From Iris pallida (taxonomy: Eukaryota > Streptophyta > Magnoliopsida > Asparagales > Iridaceae), in the NCBI GenBank assembly GCA_029216955.1, contig JANAVB010005597.1, positions 47,169,568-47,233,567 of the forward strand: a stretch of 64,000 nt of DNA. Direction: 5' to 3'. The position numbers and the translations under genes were made by a program. This document shows positions 47,698 through 59,400 of the stretch, in pieces. Position 1 is the first letter of the stretch, and each line of letters opens with the position of its first letter. The notes below the pieces were generated by a model. It was not told where the DNA came from. It worked only from the letters and a program-made list of their open reading frames with translations, and ran no database searches.

Positions 47698-47734
<37 letters not shown>
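47698..47734. repeat. Poly-C tract of 37 bp
   Basis: An uninterrupted run of about 37 C follows CCTCCTT. Runs this long are rare and hard to sequence, so the true length is uncertain. Confidence 0.9.
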
Positions 47735-47735
<1 letters not shown>

Positions 47736-48010
47736 AAAACTACTCCGCTCTCCAAACCCAAGCCTTCGTGCCTCTTCCCAGTTCCACTCCGTCTCCGCAC
47801 CTCCATTGCTCCGCCTCTACCAGCCCACCTTCACGCTCGCTGCAACCGCACCCCTACCTCTGCTCCTCTATCAATCCGCCTCTGTCGCCTTCGCGCGCGC
47901 CGCATCCGTGCTCCCCACCTACGCTCCTCCATCCCTCCGCCTTTGCCGGCCCGCCTTCGCGCTCCCCACCTCCGCCTTGAGCTCAGGCTACCTCATCTTG
48001 CATGCCTGAC
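47735..48010. other. C-rich stretch, no identified gene
   Basis: Repeated CTCC, CACCTCC and CGCCTCTG-like words give Pro- and Ser-rich ORFs in two frames. The base composition is unlike the AT-rich flanks. I see no domain or splice structure. It may be a degraded GC-rich gene fragment. Confidence 0.4.
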
Positions 48011-49258
48011 TTAAAAGTGCAACACCTACAATCAATAAAGTGGCATAGGAAGATAGTGACTTTGCTATTCAAAGGGGGGCGAGTATCATCTTATTAATTT
48101 CTCATTCTTGATTTTCTATAAGAAACGTATGGCTACATGAATTTTACGAGACATGTAACCGCTAATGAAAGGCAATTGGCGAAAATGTTGAGAAACAACA
48201 GATGCACACTAATACAAAATTGTTCCTACTGTTAACTTTGGGAGAAGGTTTTACTCCTTTAGGAAATATGGTATTCACAATAAACAGTGTACATAAAAAT
48301 TGGTAGGCGAATGTGCCATTACAAACTATTGCCTTTAGGAAATATGAATATGGTATTGCCAGACTCTTCCCTGAAACTTACTTCAGTTCAAATCTACGGG
48401 TCAGATAGATCAAATCATCGGAACAATTTATAGCACCTATGGATGTTTTGATGCTTTTGTGAGTTTATAAAACATACGGATACATTAGAGAAGTGTAATT
48501 TCTATAAAAATTGTAAGTCTCATGTGTACTTATCTTTTTGAGATGTTATCATCAGGTATCTGGTTTTTGTCGACAAAGCTTTTTGATGGAATGGGCAGGT
48601 CCACAAAGCTAAGATATGCGTGACAATTTATCAATATGCTGCTCTTCCACTCCATCTTAGTAGAAAACAGAGAGGAAAGCTTGTACAATTTATCAATCTG
48701 CTGCTCCTCCACACCATCTTTCTTCAGAGGAAGAAATAATATATGATGAAAATTTTCAGCAGTAGATAACCTGCACAGGCATTCCCAATTTAGCAAGAGA
48801 GCCAAAGAAGAGGGGCTCGCGTCATTCCCAATTTAGTAAGAGAGCCAAAGAGGAGAGGCGTGCGGATGGGAAGGTGGGGAATCGAACTCAACCAAACAAG
48901 AAGAATACCTTCCACCTTAACCACATGAGTTAGAAAATATATTTAACTGTAATTGGATAATATGCTTATTATATGTATTATTATAAAGCACGTACATTTA
49001 CTAAGTATATATAACTATTTTTAAATAATATCAAAGAATTCTATTCTTTTACCAGCAATGATGTACACGGTGACTAGTATACATAATCATATTTGGAAAT
49101 AGAGAAAGTGACTTATATATGTCATATTTCTTTAGACGACAAGGGTATAAAGGTAACTATAATTTGAACTTCATATTGGTTTTTGGTTTTGAAAAGCAAT
49201 ATGCTAAGACTATTTATGAGAAAACTAAAAGAATGCATATATTTTATATTATATTATT
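48011..49258. other. Non-coding stretch with short tandem duplications
   Basis: I see no gene. Two short duplications occur: a ~67-bp one (ACAATTTATCAAT-TGCTGCTC) at about 48,626 and 48,693, and a ~45-bp one (TCCCAATTTAG-AAGAGAGCC) at about 48,783 and 48,826. A dispersed repeat shared with 51,200-51,325 lies at 48,880-49,004. Confidence 0.6.
48880..49004. repeat. Dispersed repeat, copy 1 (Helitron-like 3' end)
   Basis: AATCGAACTCAACCAAACAAG through ATTTACTAAG matches 51,200-51,325 along its length. Its reverse complement contains tRNA-like A- and B-box words (GTGGTTAAGGTGG and GAGTTCGATTCC). Confidence 0.45.
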
Positions 49259-49907
49259 TGTTGGAGTCAAGTTTGAATTTGGTAATAGCATATTTATGGA
49301 GTCCAAATCTGATTAAATATTGATTTAATTTGATTTGGATGTTATTTGATTTAATTTGATTTTAATGTCCATAAGTAGTGCTGGACTATTTTAGATATAA
49401 TAGGATTCTTATTTGAGGGTTTCCTATTTAAGAGATCCTATTATAATCTAAAATACGATGTTGATGGGTTATTTTAGGTGTAGTAGGATTCTTATTTGAG
49501 GGCTTCCTATTTAAGAAATCTATTATGACCTAAAATAGGTTTTTCTCATCCTATATATATGGGGTGAGGGTGGAGGCACAAAGTACATCACAAAAAGTGA
49601 AGATTCGAGCTGCTCGTCCACATGAAATCTAAGAGAAAGTTCCACACTTTGCTATTAGGATTTCGTCATCCAAGACAGAAGGAAGAAGAGATCTAATCGA
49701 GGGGTCTTCAACTTCGGTTAGGGAGATTGCTACGGATTGGTGAGCGAGGTTGAACCTATTAGGACTCTTCCGTATACTTGTCTTTATCTGTGCTTGGTGT
49801 CCGTTAGACGGGGGTTGGTTATTTCAAATAGGTTGGCCTAAGTTTCTGCTGCGACAACGTCTCAGACACGGTATTAGAACTCAGGAGGGCGTATCTGATT
49901 TCCAACA
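49259..49907 (+). mobile_element. Solo Copia-type LTR
   Basis: It begins TGTTGGAGTCAAG and ends GATTTCCAACA, the terminal TGTTGG/CCAACA shared with the Copia LTRs at 54,947. The 5-bp duplication TTATT flanks it (49,254-49,258 and 49,908-49,912). A TATATATAT TATA-like box lies near 49,552. An internal ~95-bp imperfect duplication (GGATTCTTATTTGAGGG) spans 49,385-49,545. There is no interior, so this is a solo LTR. Confidence 0.88.
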
Positions 49908-50002
49908 TTATTATGATTTTTGCCAGACTTAACTCGAACTTAGTATCTTTCCAATCTCTTTGCCACCCCCAGTGACATATACATTTTGTACTCGGTATTA
50001 AT

Positions 50003-50326
50003 TAGGGGCAGTCCAGGCCCAGCGCAACCAGGAGGACAATGCTCCGAAATTTAAGTAACACAAATATGAAAATATTTAAAATAGAAGTAGTATGTAGCAT
50101 GGGTTTCTCTTAATATAAAATAGTTGGGATATAGTGATTGTTAACATGTTAGATTTTTAATCTTGAGATCTTTGCTTCAATCCTTGGTAATCTTTGCTTC
50201 AATCGTTTGTGACAACAATATTTTTTTTTTTTTTTTTTTTTTTTTCATATTATGTATGTGGCATATTTTAGAAGTTCGTTGTAGGCTCCCATGATGTCAG
50301 GCTCCCATGATGTCAGGTCGGCCCTG
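50003..50326. mobile_element. hAT-type MITE
   Basis: This 324-bp element is flanked by the 8-bp duplication GTATTAAT (49,995-50,002 and 50,327-50,334). The ends TAGGGGCAGTCC and GGTCGGCCCTG are imperfect inverted repeats of the CAGGGCCGGCCC type. A 27-bp poly-T run sits at about 50,219-50,245, and an 18-bp duplication (GGCTCCCATGATGTCA) lies near the right end. Confidence 0.75.
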
Positions 50327-50334
50327 GTATTAAT

Positions 50335-51199
50335 GTAATTAGTAGTAAAATTAAGAATCAAAATCCTAATCAAACTCAATTTTCCACAAATCAAGTTGCT
50401 AAGTGAAATCCTAAATGATCTTTATTTGTCTATTTTATTTCTAAAGGGCCAAGTCATTCCTTCCTCAAGGTATTGAAACCAAGATTTTCCTTGACCATCA
50501 ATAATAAGGTTCAATACAATTTCTAGATTCTAGATTCAGAATATAGGAGCTTATTTTGTAGAATAGTAAAGCTCAATTGGAGTTCATGATGTTCTCGTCC
50601 AGCCACATGAGCTATAGTCGTGGCCTCAGAATTTCTATATTCAGAATGTATGAACTCGTTTTCTAGAATAAGTAGAATAGTAAGACTCAATTTGGAGTCT
50701 CATTTTCTTGATTATAGATTTTATATTATTATTTTTAAAATAAAATAAAATATGATACATGAGTCTACATCTACTCATCTTATTTGGATCTCAAGAATTT
50801 TTTTTTACTATTATCATCGTACAAATGTAACTCATTCGGCATTTATTTTTTTATTATAAAATTGATCTCAAGATATATTTTTGAACTTCTTCTACTAATG
50901 ATGTTCTTACACAACTAACTTCTTGAATATCAAAGGGCTGACCTCATTTTGTTGAAGTGTTGTTACGTACTTTCAAAGACAAATGTCACACTTGCTGCTC
51001 CATCGTGCGAAATGCTATATAGAAGCAAATAGCCAATATTTAATCAAACTAATGACCTAAGTTCGCTTTCTTAGTGAAAGAAAAAGAGTAAATATTTGCT
51101 ATATAGAAACAAATAGTCATTATATCACCGTCAATTTTATTAAAAAAAATAAATTATCTAAAAAATTATTAAAAAAAGTAAAAATTTGTCAACATGAAA
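50335..51199. other. AT-rich stretch, no gene seen
   Basis: I see no ORF of note. A diverged duplication (ATTCAGAAT-TA-GA-CT, then TTTTGTAGAATAGTAA) lies at about 50,535 and 50,638, and CTATATAGAAGCAAATAG recurs near 51,015 and 51,100. Confidence 0.5.
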
Positions 51200-51325
51200 A
51201 ATCGAACTCAACCAAACAAGAAAAATATCTTGCATCCTGATTCCTAATCACATTAGTTAGAAGAGATATTTAACTATAATTGAATAATATTCTTATTATA
51301 CGTGCAAAGCACATGCATTTACTAG
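51200..51325 (+). mobile_element. Helitron-like 3' terminus, copy 2
   Basis: It ends with the short hairpin GTGCAAAGCAC, then ATGCATTTACTAG followed by T. Helitron 3' ends have a hairpin just before CTRR at an A/T junction. No matching TC 5' end could be placed. Confidence 0.4.
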
Positions 51326-51539
51326 TAATTCCCTATTGACTAAAGTTGTAAACCTAAAATTTGACATTAATTTACTACAGAAAAAGGAAATGTATGCTAC
51401 ATATTACAATGTATTGTTTTCTTCTCCGAAATACAATTTATTTTGTTGTTTTTCTTGTTGTATGTATTTGGAAAAAACCAAATTCTCATTTTAGTCCCAC
51501 AATAGAGAAAAAAAAAACTCATTCACTTGTCCTTATATT

Positions 51540-51555
51540 ACACACACACACACAC

Positions 51556-51590
<35 letters not shown>
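51540..51590. repeat. (CA)n(CT)n microsatellite
   Basis: About 16 bp of CA repeat joined to about 34 bp of CT repeat. Confidence 0.97.
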
Positions 51591-51595
<5 letters not shown>

Positions 51596-52551
51596 ATTTG
51601 TAAGTTGATATAGACTAGTCATGTGGGTCACACACATGCACCACCGCTTGGCCCAGTTCGATTCAAATCAGTGCGTGATAACGTGTGCAGGCACGCGTCG
51701 ACATCTTCGGATGCCGAATGTTGATTCAATTTCCTCTATTAGATTAAGCCCCAAAAGATTTTTTATTTGCACTTTAATTTTTCTGATTGTTTTCAATTGT
51801 TAAGAATATATTCGTTGGCCTATTTATTGTTTCCTAACTGCTAAATTATTTGTTCGTTAATTCCTCTTAAAAGACCATTTATTTGTTGGTTGTGTGGTTG
51901 GGGTCTGTATATACTTGATTTGTTTCTGTGAGGTATACACAAACAAATTCAGAGAAAAACCAAATAAGTTTTGTCTTTCCCTTCATTGAAAATGATGTCT
52001 TTTACATTCCAATTTCTCCTACTCCCGACGAAAATAAGTTCAGTCACAGAGAGAATAATCTCTTATGGAGTACGGACCGGACCTACGTGTCTGGGAATAA
52101 AATCCAAACTGAACCTATCACTAGTGGGCCGGACCGAATCGGCCAATTGATTGGGGTCAGGCCGGCCCGGCCTGGTTTGATTGAGATGGGCCCGGGCCAC
52201 CTGGCCATTACACACGTTGAGATTTTAGGGCGGTGGGAGCTCGCCTCGAACCTACCATTTTCGCTAACAAACACGAACAGAAAAATCTGTGCTCAGTCAA
52301 ATCTCGAGCTATTAACACACACACACGCACCCATTTCCAGTCCCGTCGATAGTAGAGCGGTTGGTTCCATCTCGGTGGAAGCTTCCTATGGACGGTCCGG
52401 ATCTTGCAAACCGACGATCCGGACGGCGGATAGGGCACCCGCACGTTTCACTTCTGCAGCGACATCCGCATAATGTGGAGATTCGTACAGCACTGCATCT
52501 CCATAAATAGCAAATAATAGGGTTCCACAGAAACAAAGAAGAAGAAGAAGA
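51591..52551 (+). promoter_or_regulatory. Upstream region of the small host-like gene
   Basis: There is no convincing gene; the 181-codon ORF here lacks coding character. The last 500 bp are GC-richer, with GGGCC and GGCCC words typical of plant housekeeping promoters, and two related GGTCCGGATC and GATCCGGAC words near 52,395-52,425. CCATAAATAGC at 52,501 is a weak TATA candidate about 50 bp before the ATG. A GAAGAAGAAG run follows. Confidence 0.4.
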
Positions 52552-52821
52552 ATGGGCATATTGGGAAGAGGAAGAGAGCAATTTGACAGCCTTTTCTACA
52601 CGATAAAGTCGAAGGTGAGATCTCTAAAGAGAAGAAGAAAGGGAGGGAAGATCAGAAACAGCAAGGAAGAGGAGGAGGAGGAGCAGCGGCCGGTGCAGCA
52701 GCAGGAGACGAAGAAGACGTACGTGAAGATGGAGAAGAGTGCCAGCACCAGAGTCAGAGGGCTCGTCAATCGGACTCTCAAGGCTGCAGATCGCCCCGGC
52801 AAGAAGTCCATCCCTTCTTGA
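52552..52821 (+). CDS. Small basic protein of unknown function, 89 aa
   Basis: This single-exon ORF has ATG in the context AAGAATGGGC. The protein starts with a short hydrophobic-aromatic helix (FDSLFYTIKSKVRSL), then a basic patch (KRRRKGGK), an acidic poly-Glu run and a C-terminal segment YVKMEKSASTRVRGLVN ending ADRPGKKS. The two ends look like conserved parts of a small plant protein, but I cannot name the family. It has a promoter-like region upstream and AATAAAG near 52,880 downstream. It lies outside every transposon defined here, so it is the best host-gene candidate. The Glu/Gln run may vary in length. Confidence 0.6.
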   Translation: MGILGRGREQFDSLFYTIKSKVRSLKRRRKGGKIRNSKEEEEEEQRPVQQQETKKTYVKMEKSASTRVRGLVNRTLKAADRPGKKSIPS

Positions 52822-53076
52822 ACATCTTCTCCGTCATCAGTCTCTCTTCCCAGTGATGAAAATGATATTTTTTTTTAGAAATAAAGTTTTATGTGTTTAT
52901 TTTTATTTTGGATATTTAGATTAGATTATCAATTGCCAAATTAGTTAGATGTGGTGAAGTGTCGGTGAAGTGTCATACTATATTCCTTTGGATTTATAGG
53001 CAGATATATATTAGTAACTTCGATCAGTTTCATCATTCGATGCACACGGATGCGACACTGGATACAGGACATGATG

Positions 53077-53078
<2 letters not shown>

Positions 53079-53167
<89 letters not shown>
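53079..53167. repeat. (TA)n microsatellite
   Basis: About 89 bp of TA repeat directly before a SINE. Confidence 0.97.
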
Positions 53168-53170
<3 letters not shown>

Positions 53171-53314
53171 CAAATGACCTCTAGCCTAGTGGTTAAGAGA
53201 GATGCATGCGGCCTAAGTGGTCGGGAGTTCGAGCCTCAGTGGAGACGAGTTCGCTACAAGTACCCATTGCTTCAAAAAAAAATAATAAATAAAAAAAAAA
53301 ATAAAAATAAAAAT

Positions 53315-53318
<4 letters not shown>
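53168..53318 (+). mobile_element. tRNA-derived SINE
   Basis: A Pol III A box (CTAGCCTAGTGG, 53,181-53,192) and B box (GAGTTCGAGCC, 53,226-53,236) are about 35 bp apart, as in a tRNA head. An A-rich tail follows from about 53,274. It does not fold as a complete tRNA gene. (TA)n arrays lie on both sides. Confidence 0.75.

Positions 53319-53384
<66 letters not shown>
53318..53384. repeat. (TA)n microsatellite
   Basis: TA repeat with one TATTATA phase change, directly after the SINE A tail. Confidence 0.95.
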
Positions 53385-53386
<2 letters not shown>

Positions 53387-53442
53387 AGCGGATCAAAAGT
53401 CCCCCTTAGAAAATTTCCTAAAAATCCTCCTCACTCTAATTC

Positions 53443-53556
53443 GTAATATTAATGTTAATATTAATATTAACTTTTTTTTTATTTTTTTATATTAATATTA
53501 ATGTTAATGTTAATATTAATATTAATGTTAATGTTAATATTAATATTATATATAAA
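53443..53556. repeat. (TTAATA/TTAATG)n low-complexity repeat
   Basis: Hexamer-like AATATTAATGTTAATATTAA repeats are interrupted by a T run. Confidence 0.9.
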
Positions 53557-54834
53557 ACCCAATTTTAATATTTAATATTATATAATTGAATTAAAATATC
53601 CAAAAAATGTTTTATAATTTATCTTTTATAATACACTGAAAAAAAAGTTTATATATGTTTTTTGTTTTTTTTTGTTTTTTTATATGAGCTATTTCACATT
53701 TAGCACATTCTAGTCCGCTCCAGCCCACCTGAGCACGAATTTCTGATTTGTGTAAAAAGTATCCCAGTTTAAAGAGTGTCCATATGCAACCAGTGTTTGT
53801 ATGCAGTGTCAATGTCGGATTTTAAATGAGAATACAAGGACACGTAAAATTTAATATTTGGCATATATCCAAGAGTGTCGGAGTCCGATGTGTGTGAAGT
53901 GTTGGAATATGGAATATGTTACTAGAATGATAGTGTGCTAAATAGGTTTCATCATTCATGTGCATATGTTATTAGGGGATTAACCAACCAACAACGAAGG
54001 TTACAAACATGTGAAACATACAAACCTTTCATGTGTTAGTTCTTCAACGAACCATTCTCGATCCAGGCATCATTTGTGCAAGAAAATAGTTCCAGTGCAA
54101 ACGGATCAAAAAGCCGAATGGAACTCCTTGCATTATGTAACGATTAAGATCATTTATTAGCTTTTTTTTAGTATAATTTGTTTAGTTTTGAAGGATTCAT
54201 GATGATATGTTCGATTACAATTTATTTGCGAAAAAGAATAAGTTCTGTCTACCAAAAAAATTCTAGTCCCAAACAAATAGGAGAGGTCCTAATGCATCTT
54301 AGAATTGGGGAAAATATAAGAAGATGAGTTCCCTGTACAGACACATTGAGAGAAACATATATAGCCATATGCAAATCCGAATATAAATCCTCGTATAGTG
54401 TTTTACTTAAGTGCATCTTCTGAGCAAGGTCTCAGAGATGTTAAGACTATGCTATCCAACATATCTATGAGGAGTGCAACAGCTGTGCTAATCGTGGCAA
54501 TGACTGCTGTTAAATTAAACGATGATCATGTAATTGAGATGCTGCAAATAGCAAAACAAGTAATAAGCAATATTGCATCCATAAGAGTGGGAAATGGATT
54601 GTGCATGATTCCCAAATGTAGTAGTAGTTGTCTTTACTCTGCATAAAGCTTTCCAACTGACAGTCAGTGATTGATACCAAGGAATGATGTACAAAGCATC
54701 AGGAAAATGATAGAACACATCTGACACTGAAATAAAGAGCTAGCAGTTCAACAGGCACACTTGAAAAGATGCATAAGCAGTCATCTCATCTGTTGAGCTG
54801 AAGGCCTGGAGACGACCTTCTTCTCACGTTGATC
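53557..54834. other. AT-rich stretch, no gene seen
   Basis: The ORFs at 53,612-53,812 and 54,398-54,646 have no recognisable product. The part left of 54,835 may be the 3' flank of the exon described next. Confidence 0.4.
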
Positions 54835-54893
54835 CTAATCGTCCTCCAAATCACTAAAGGACACGTCTTCATCGTTGAAGTAGTACACCTCCT
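54835..54893 (-). other. Possible last exon of a minus-strand host gene
   Basis: On the minus strand TTTGTTCTCTAG is a good splice acceptor, followed by a frame reading EVYYFNDEDVSFSDLEDD and a stop (54,835-54,837). This acidic end looks like a real protein C-terminus. The Copia element lies about 50 bp upstream, in what would be the intron. More exon-like sequence on the same strand lies beyond it at 60,570-61,190. I cannot name the gene. Confidence 0.4.
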
Positions 54894-54946
54894 CTAGAGA
54901 ACAAATATACTGTTTTCAAAATCTGTGTACCAAACAAGTTTAGTTT

Positions 54947-55675
54947 TGTTGGAGTGGTGGGGTTCTCACCTATGTGGAGAATACCCCGGAGAGCGACGAG
55001 CGCCATCCGTGTGTCGGAGAAGCTTGGGGAGTGCATGGATTTTATTTTGGTACATATATGGTAAGAAAATATATGATTGGATTTTCAGATTTACTTTGAT
55101 TATATATTTATGATTGGACCCTTCATATAGTAGCTTTCCATATTATTGGCTTTCCAATTATGGTAAGCTAATTATGATTGGATTTCCATTAAATATATGA
55201 TTGATTTATATTGAAAGTTTTCATATATATTGGCCTTCCATGTATGTGTTACCAATGGCTTATAAAAAGGTGATGCATGCTAGTTGTAAAATTATCTCAA
55301 AACAAAGAATGCTTTACAATCTTTGAGAGAGAGAGGATTAAGGACTATTGTGAAGGAGAGATTACTTCGAATAATTTTTCGGCATCTCTTGTTCTTCGGA
55401 GTCCCCAATCAAAAAATTTCTTCTTTCAAGTGAGTTGTGGTGATCCGTGTTGGATCGGGAGGAGCTTGTAGAGGGTGTATTATCTTTATTCCATTAGTGG
55501 AGGTTCTTCAGGGTTGGACTCCGATCGTCCCGTGGTTTTTCCCGCAAGGATTTTCCACGTCAAAAATCTTTGTGTCTGCGATTGTGTTTGGCATTTTTGG
55601 TTTGTGTGCTTTTGCTCGGTTCTCTCGCATAACTTTCTGGTTTGGGGGAACGGTTTCCGCGCTTCGTTCCCAACA
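54947..55675 (+). mobile_element. Copia 5' LTR
   Basis: 729 bp, TGTTGGAGTGG...TTCCCAACA. TATAAAA at 55,261-55,267 is the likely promoter; the same box is at 60,103-60,109 in the 3' LTR. Confidence 0.95.
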
Positions 55676-55678
55676 GAG

Positions 55679-55690
55679 TGGTATCAGAGC
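55679..55690 (+). other. Primer-binding site, initiator tRNA-Met
   Basis: TGGTATCAGAGC lies three bases after the LTR end and is the standard plant Copia PBS. Confidence 0.93.
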
Positions 55691-55740
55691 TTTGGGTTCA
55701 AAAAAGTGTCAGGAGTTGACAGTCAAACCAGGAAGCAGAG

Positions 55741-56489
55741 ATGGACGCGAAGCCGGTGCGCATGGTGAACCTGAACGGTACCAACTACCATTATTGGTGG
55801 AGCAAGATAAAGGATTTGCTGTTCGTCAAGAAGCTGCATCTTCCAGTATTTGCATCCGAGAAGCCCAGTGACAAATCCGATGAGGATTGGAACTTCGAGC
55901 ATATACAGGTGTGTGGGTACATGCGGCAGTTCGTTGACGAGAACGTGTACAACCACGTTGCCAATATTGAGCATACGAAGACGTTGTGGGAGAAGCTAGA
56001 ATCTTTGTACGCGAAAAAGACCGGAATAAACAAATTGTTCCTGATCCGGACGATGATGGGTCTGGGTACAAAGATGGTGCATCCATTACGGACCACTTGA
56101 GTGAGTTCCAGGGCGTGGTGGACCAGCTATCCTCGATGGGAGTCAAGTTCGACGACGAGGTTCAAGGACTTTGGTTGCTATGTACATTGCCAGACTCGTG
56201 GGAGATCGTACGAGTATCTATGATCGCTTCTGCTCCGGAAGGCGTGGTCAGTCTGGATTTTGCCAAGAGCGGGGTACTGAATGAAGAGATGCGGAGACGT
56301 TCTCAGGGCACTTCATCCACATCCCATCACTCAGAGGCACTAGTTTCGGAGTGCCACAGAAGGGGCAAAAGCAGAGGTCCAGGTGGTGGCAGAGACAAGA
56401 GCAGAGGGAAGTCCAAGGGTCGGTACGAGGACTCGGAGTGTTACCATTGTGGAAAGAAGGGCCACATCAAGCGAAACTATTTCGCTTGA
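55741..56489 (+). pseudogene. Copia gag (frameshifted)
   Basis: The start at 55,741 reads MDAKPVRMVNLNGTNY, typical of Copia gag. A one-base loss near 56,063-56,066 moves the frame from 1 to 3, where YKDGASITDHLSEFQG continues. The end carries one CCHC zinc knuckle, CYHCGKKGHIKRNYF, whose last cysteine is Tyr. TGA at 56,487-56,489 sits at a place where relatives have Trp. Gag would form the particle and package RNA; this copy is broken. Confidence 0.92.
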
Positions 56490-59400
56490 AAGAGAGAGAA
56501 GAAGGGCGACAAGGGGAAGCAAGATGAGAACACTACAGCGGCGGCTTCGATACATGGAGGCGATGTGATCGTCGTAGGTGATGAGGTTATCACAAACCTC
56601 GCCTGCGATGAAAATTCTTGGCTGGTGGACTCAGGGGCTTCAGCGCATGTATCTCACGACAGGGCACTATTTGCCACTTACACGACAGGTAACTGTGGAG
56701 TGTTGAAGATGGGCAATGGAGATATGTCAAAGGCGGTTGCCGTTGGAGATGTGCATTTGAGGACGAAGACGGGTGCAGTTCTTGTTCTCAAAGATGTTCG
56801 TCATGTCCCTGATATCCGTTTCAACCTGGTGTCGGTTGGAAGGTTGGATGACGAGGGATTCTTCAGTCTCTTCGGATATAGTCAGTGGAAGCTTTCCAGA
56901 GGTTCGATGGTGATTGCCAGAGGAAGCAAGAAGTTCGGTCTCTACTATATGGAGGGGAGCGCACAGGGGGTACAGGAGGTGAACGCAGTCAGTGATGCGT
57001 CTACCGAGTTGTGGCACAGGCGGCTCGGCCATATCAGCGAGAAGGGGATGAGCTACTTGGTTAACAGGAAGGTGATTCCAGGGCTTAAGTCTACAAAGTT
57101 GGAGAAGTGCACGCACTGCATAGCTGGAAAGCAAAATAGGGTGTCTTTCCAAAGTCATCCAAGTTCAAGGAAGCCGGCGTTGCTCGAGTTGATTCACTCG
57201 GATGTCTGCGGTCCTATGAAGGTAAAATCTATTGGTGGTGCTTCTTACTTTGTAACTTTTATTGATGACTGTTCTAGGAAGGTTTGGGTCTATGCCTTAA
57301 AGACCAAGGATCAGGTGCTGCCTACTTGCAAAGAGTTTCAGGCCTCTGTTGAAAGAGAGACGGGCAAGAAGTTATTGTGTGTTCTGTCCGACAATGGCGG
57401 CGAATACATCGATCCCTTTGATACTTATTGTAGAGAGCAGGGGATACGACACCAGAAGATTCCGCCAAAGACACCTCAGCTCAATGGTGTAGCGGAGCAC
57501 ATGAACAGGACACTGATGGAGAGGGTACGGTGTTTGCTGTCAGAAGCAAACTTGTCGGGCAGTTATTGGGGTGAGGCTCTTCTCACAGCCGCTTATGTTA
57601 TTAATTTGTCTCCTAGTGCTCCTTTGCAGGGTGATGTGCCTGACAAAGTATGGTACGGCAAAGAGCTGTCATACAATCACCTGCGAGTGTTTGGCTGTAA
57701 GGCCTTCGTGCATGTACCGAAGGACGAAAGGACCAAACTTGAGCCGAAGATGAGGCGATGCGTCTTTGTCGGCTACGGTCGGGATGAGTTTGGCTATAGA
57801 CTCTACGACCCGGTGGGAAGAAAGCTCTACAGAAGCATGGACGTTGTGTTCGTCGAGGATCAGACAATGACCAACACTCAAGATTCTGAGACGTCTTCTG
57901 AGGCTGAGGAATTGCCTGAGTTAGAGTCATTTCGCTTCGAGCAGTTTCCAGAGGACATCGCAGAGGATCCCATTATGGGGGAGCCAGTACATGGAGTTGC
58001 TCCCAACCTTGATCATCAGCCTGTTGATGGTGGTCAGGGTGTCCCTCAGGAGGATGAGCATGCCGGGGAGGCAGTTCCTGAAGGGGAGGAGGCTGTTGGT
58101 ATACAGCCAGCACCAGTGGCTCCACTGAGAAGGAACGACAGAGATCGTCGACCATCTACGAGATACTCACCGGTTGAGTATGTGCTATTGACTGACGGAG
58201 GAGAGCCCGAAAGCTTTGCAGAGGCTATGGAAGACGAACACAGACAGGAGTAGATGGAGGCCATGCAGGAGGAGATGAGTTCCTTGCACACTAATTCCAC
58301 TTATGAGCTGATGCGGTTGCCAAAGGGCAAGAAGACTTTGAAGAATCGATGGGTGTTTAGAGTGAAGCAGACGGATGATGCTACTCTCCCTCGATACAAA
58401 GCGAGGCTGGTAGTCAAAGGCTACGGTCAGCGGAAAGACGTGGATTATGATGAGATCTTTTCGCCTGTCGTCAAGCATTCGTCTATTCGGATGGTGCTAG
58501 CATTAGCAGCCAGTCTCGACTTGGAGGTCGAACAGATGGACGTGAAGACGACATTCCTCCACGGTGATCTTGAGGAGGAGTTATACATGGAGCAGCCAGA
58601 GGAATTCTGTGAGAAGGACAAGTCACATTTGGTCTGCCGGTTGAGAAAGAACTTGTATGGTCTGAAACAGGCTCCGAGGCAGTAGTACAGAAAGTTCGAG
58701 TCGTTTATGGGGGAGCATGGTTATGCACGGACGACGTCGGACCATTGTGTATTTGTGAGGTATTTTACCGAGGATGATTTTATTATTTTATTGCTCTATG
58801 TAGATGATATGCTATTAGTGGGTCGGAATGCCATTAGGATAGCGGAGTTGAAGCTCCAACTGGGCTCGGCCTTCTCTATGAAGGATTTGGGCGCAGCGAA
58901 GACTATTCTTGGGATGGAGATCAGCCGAGAGAGAGAGAGTCCAAGCTGCTACATTTGTCCCAAAAGAAGTACATTCACCGGGTACTTCAACGTTTCGGTA
59001 TGGACGGGTCGAAGAAAGTGAGTTGCCCCCTTGCGGCTCACTTTAAGCTCACTGAGGAGCAGTGTCCATCTACCGAGGACGAAAAGGAAGATATGGAGCG
59101 GGTTCCATATGCCTCAGCTGTGGGAAGTCTTATGTATGCTATGGTGTGTACGAGGCCAGACATCGCTCATGCAGTTGGCACAGTTAGCAGGTACCTTTCA
59201 AATCCTGGAAGGGTACATTGGAGTGCGGTCAAGTGGATTCTACGATACCTTCAGGGCACTGCCGATTGGAGACTTTCTTTTGGTGGTGACGAGCCGAAGC
59301 TGGTTGGGTATACTGACGCTGATATGGCTGGAGATGTAGACACGAGGCGATCAACTTCGGGCTATGTGATGATGTTTGCTGGAGGAGCGGTATCGTGGCA

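Noticed and set aside
48196..48215. CACTAATACAAAA as a second CACTA terminus
   Set aside because: No matching inverted end or 3-bp duplication was found nearby.
51928..52473. 181-codon ORF
   Set aside because: No domain, no conserved-looking segment, and it lies in the promoter-like region of the small gene.
53176..53250. tRNA gene
   Set aside because: A and B boxes are present, but there is no full cloverleaf, and an A-rich tail follows, so it is a SINE.
54398..54646. 82-codon ORF
   Set aside because: It shows no domain, and stops dominate the surrounding frames.
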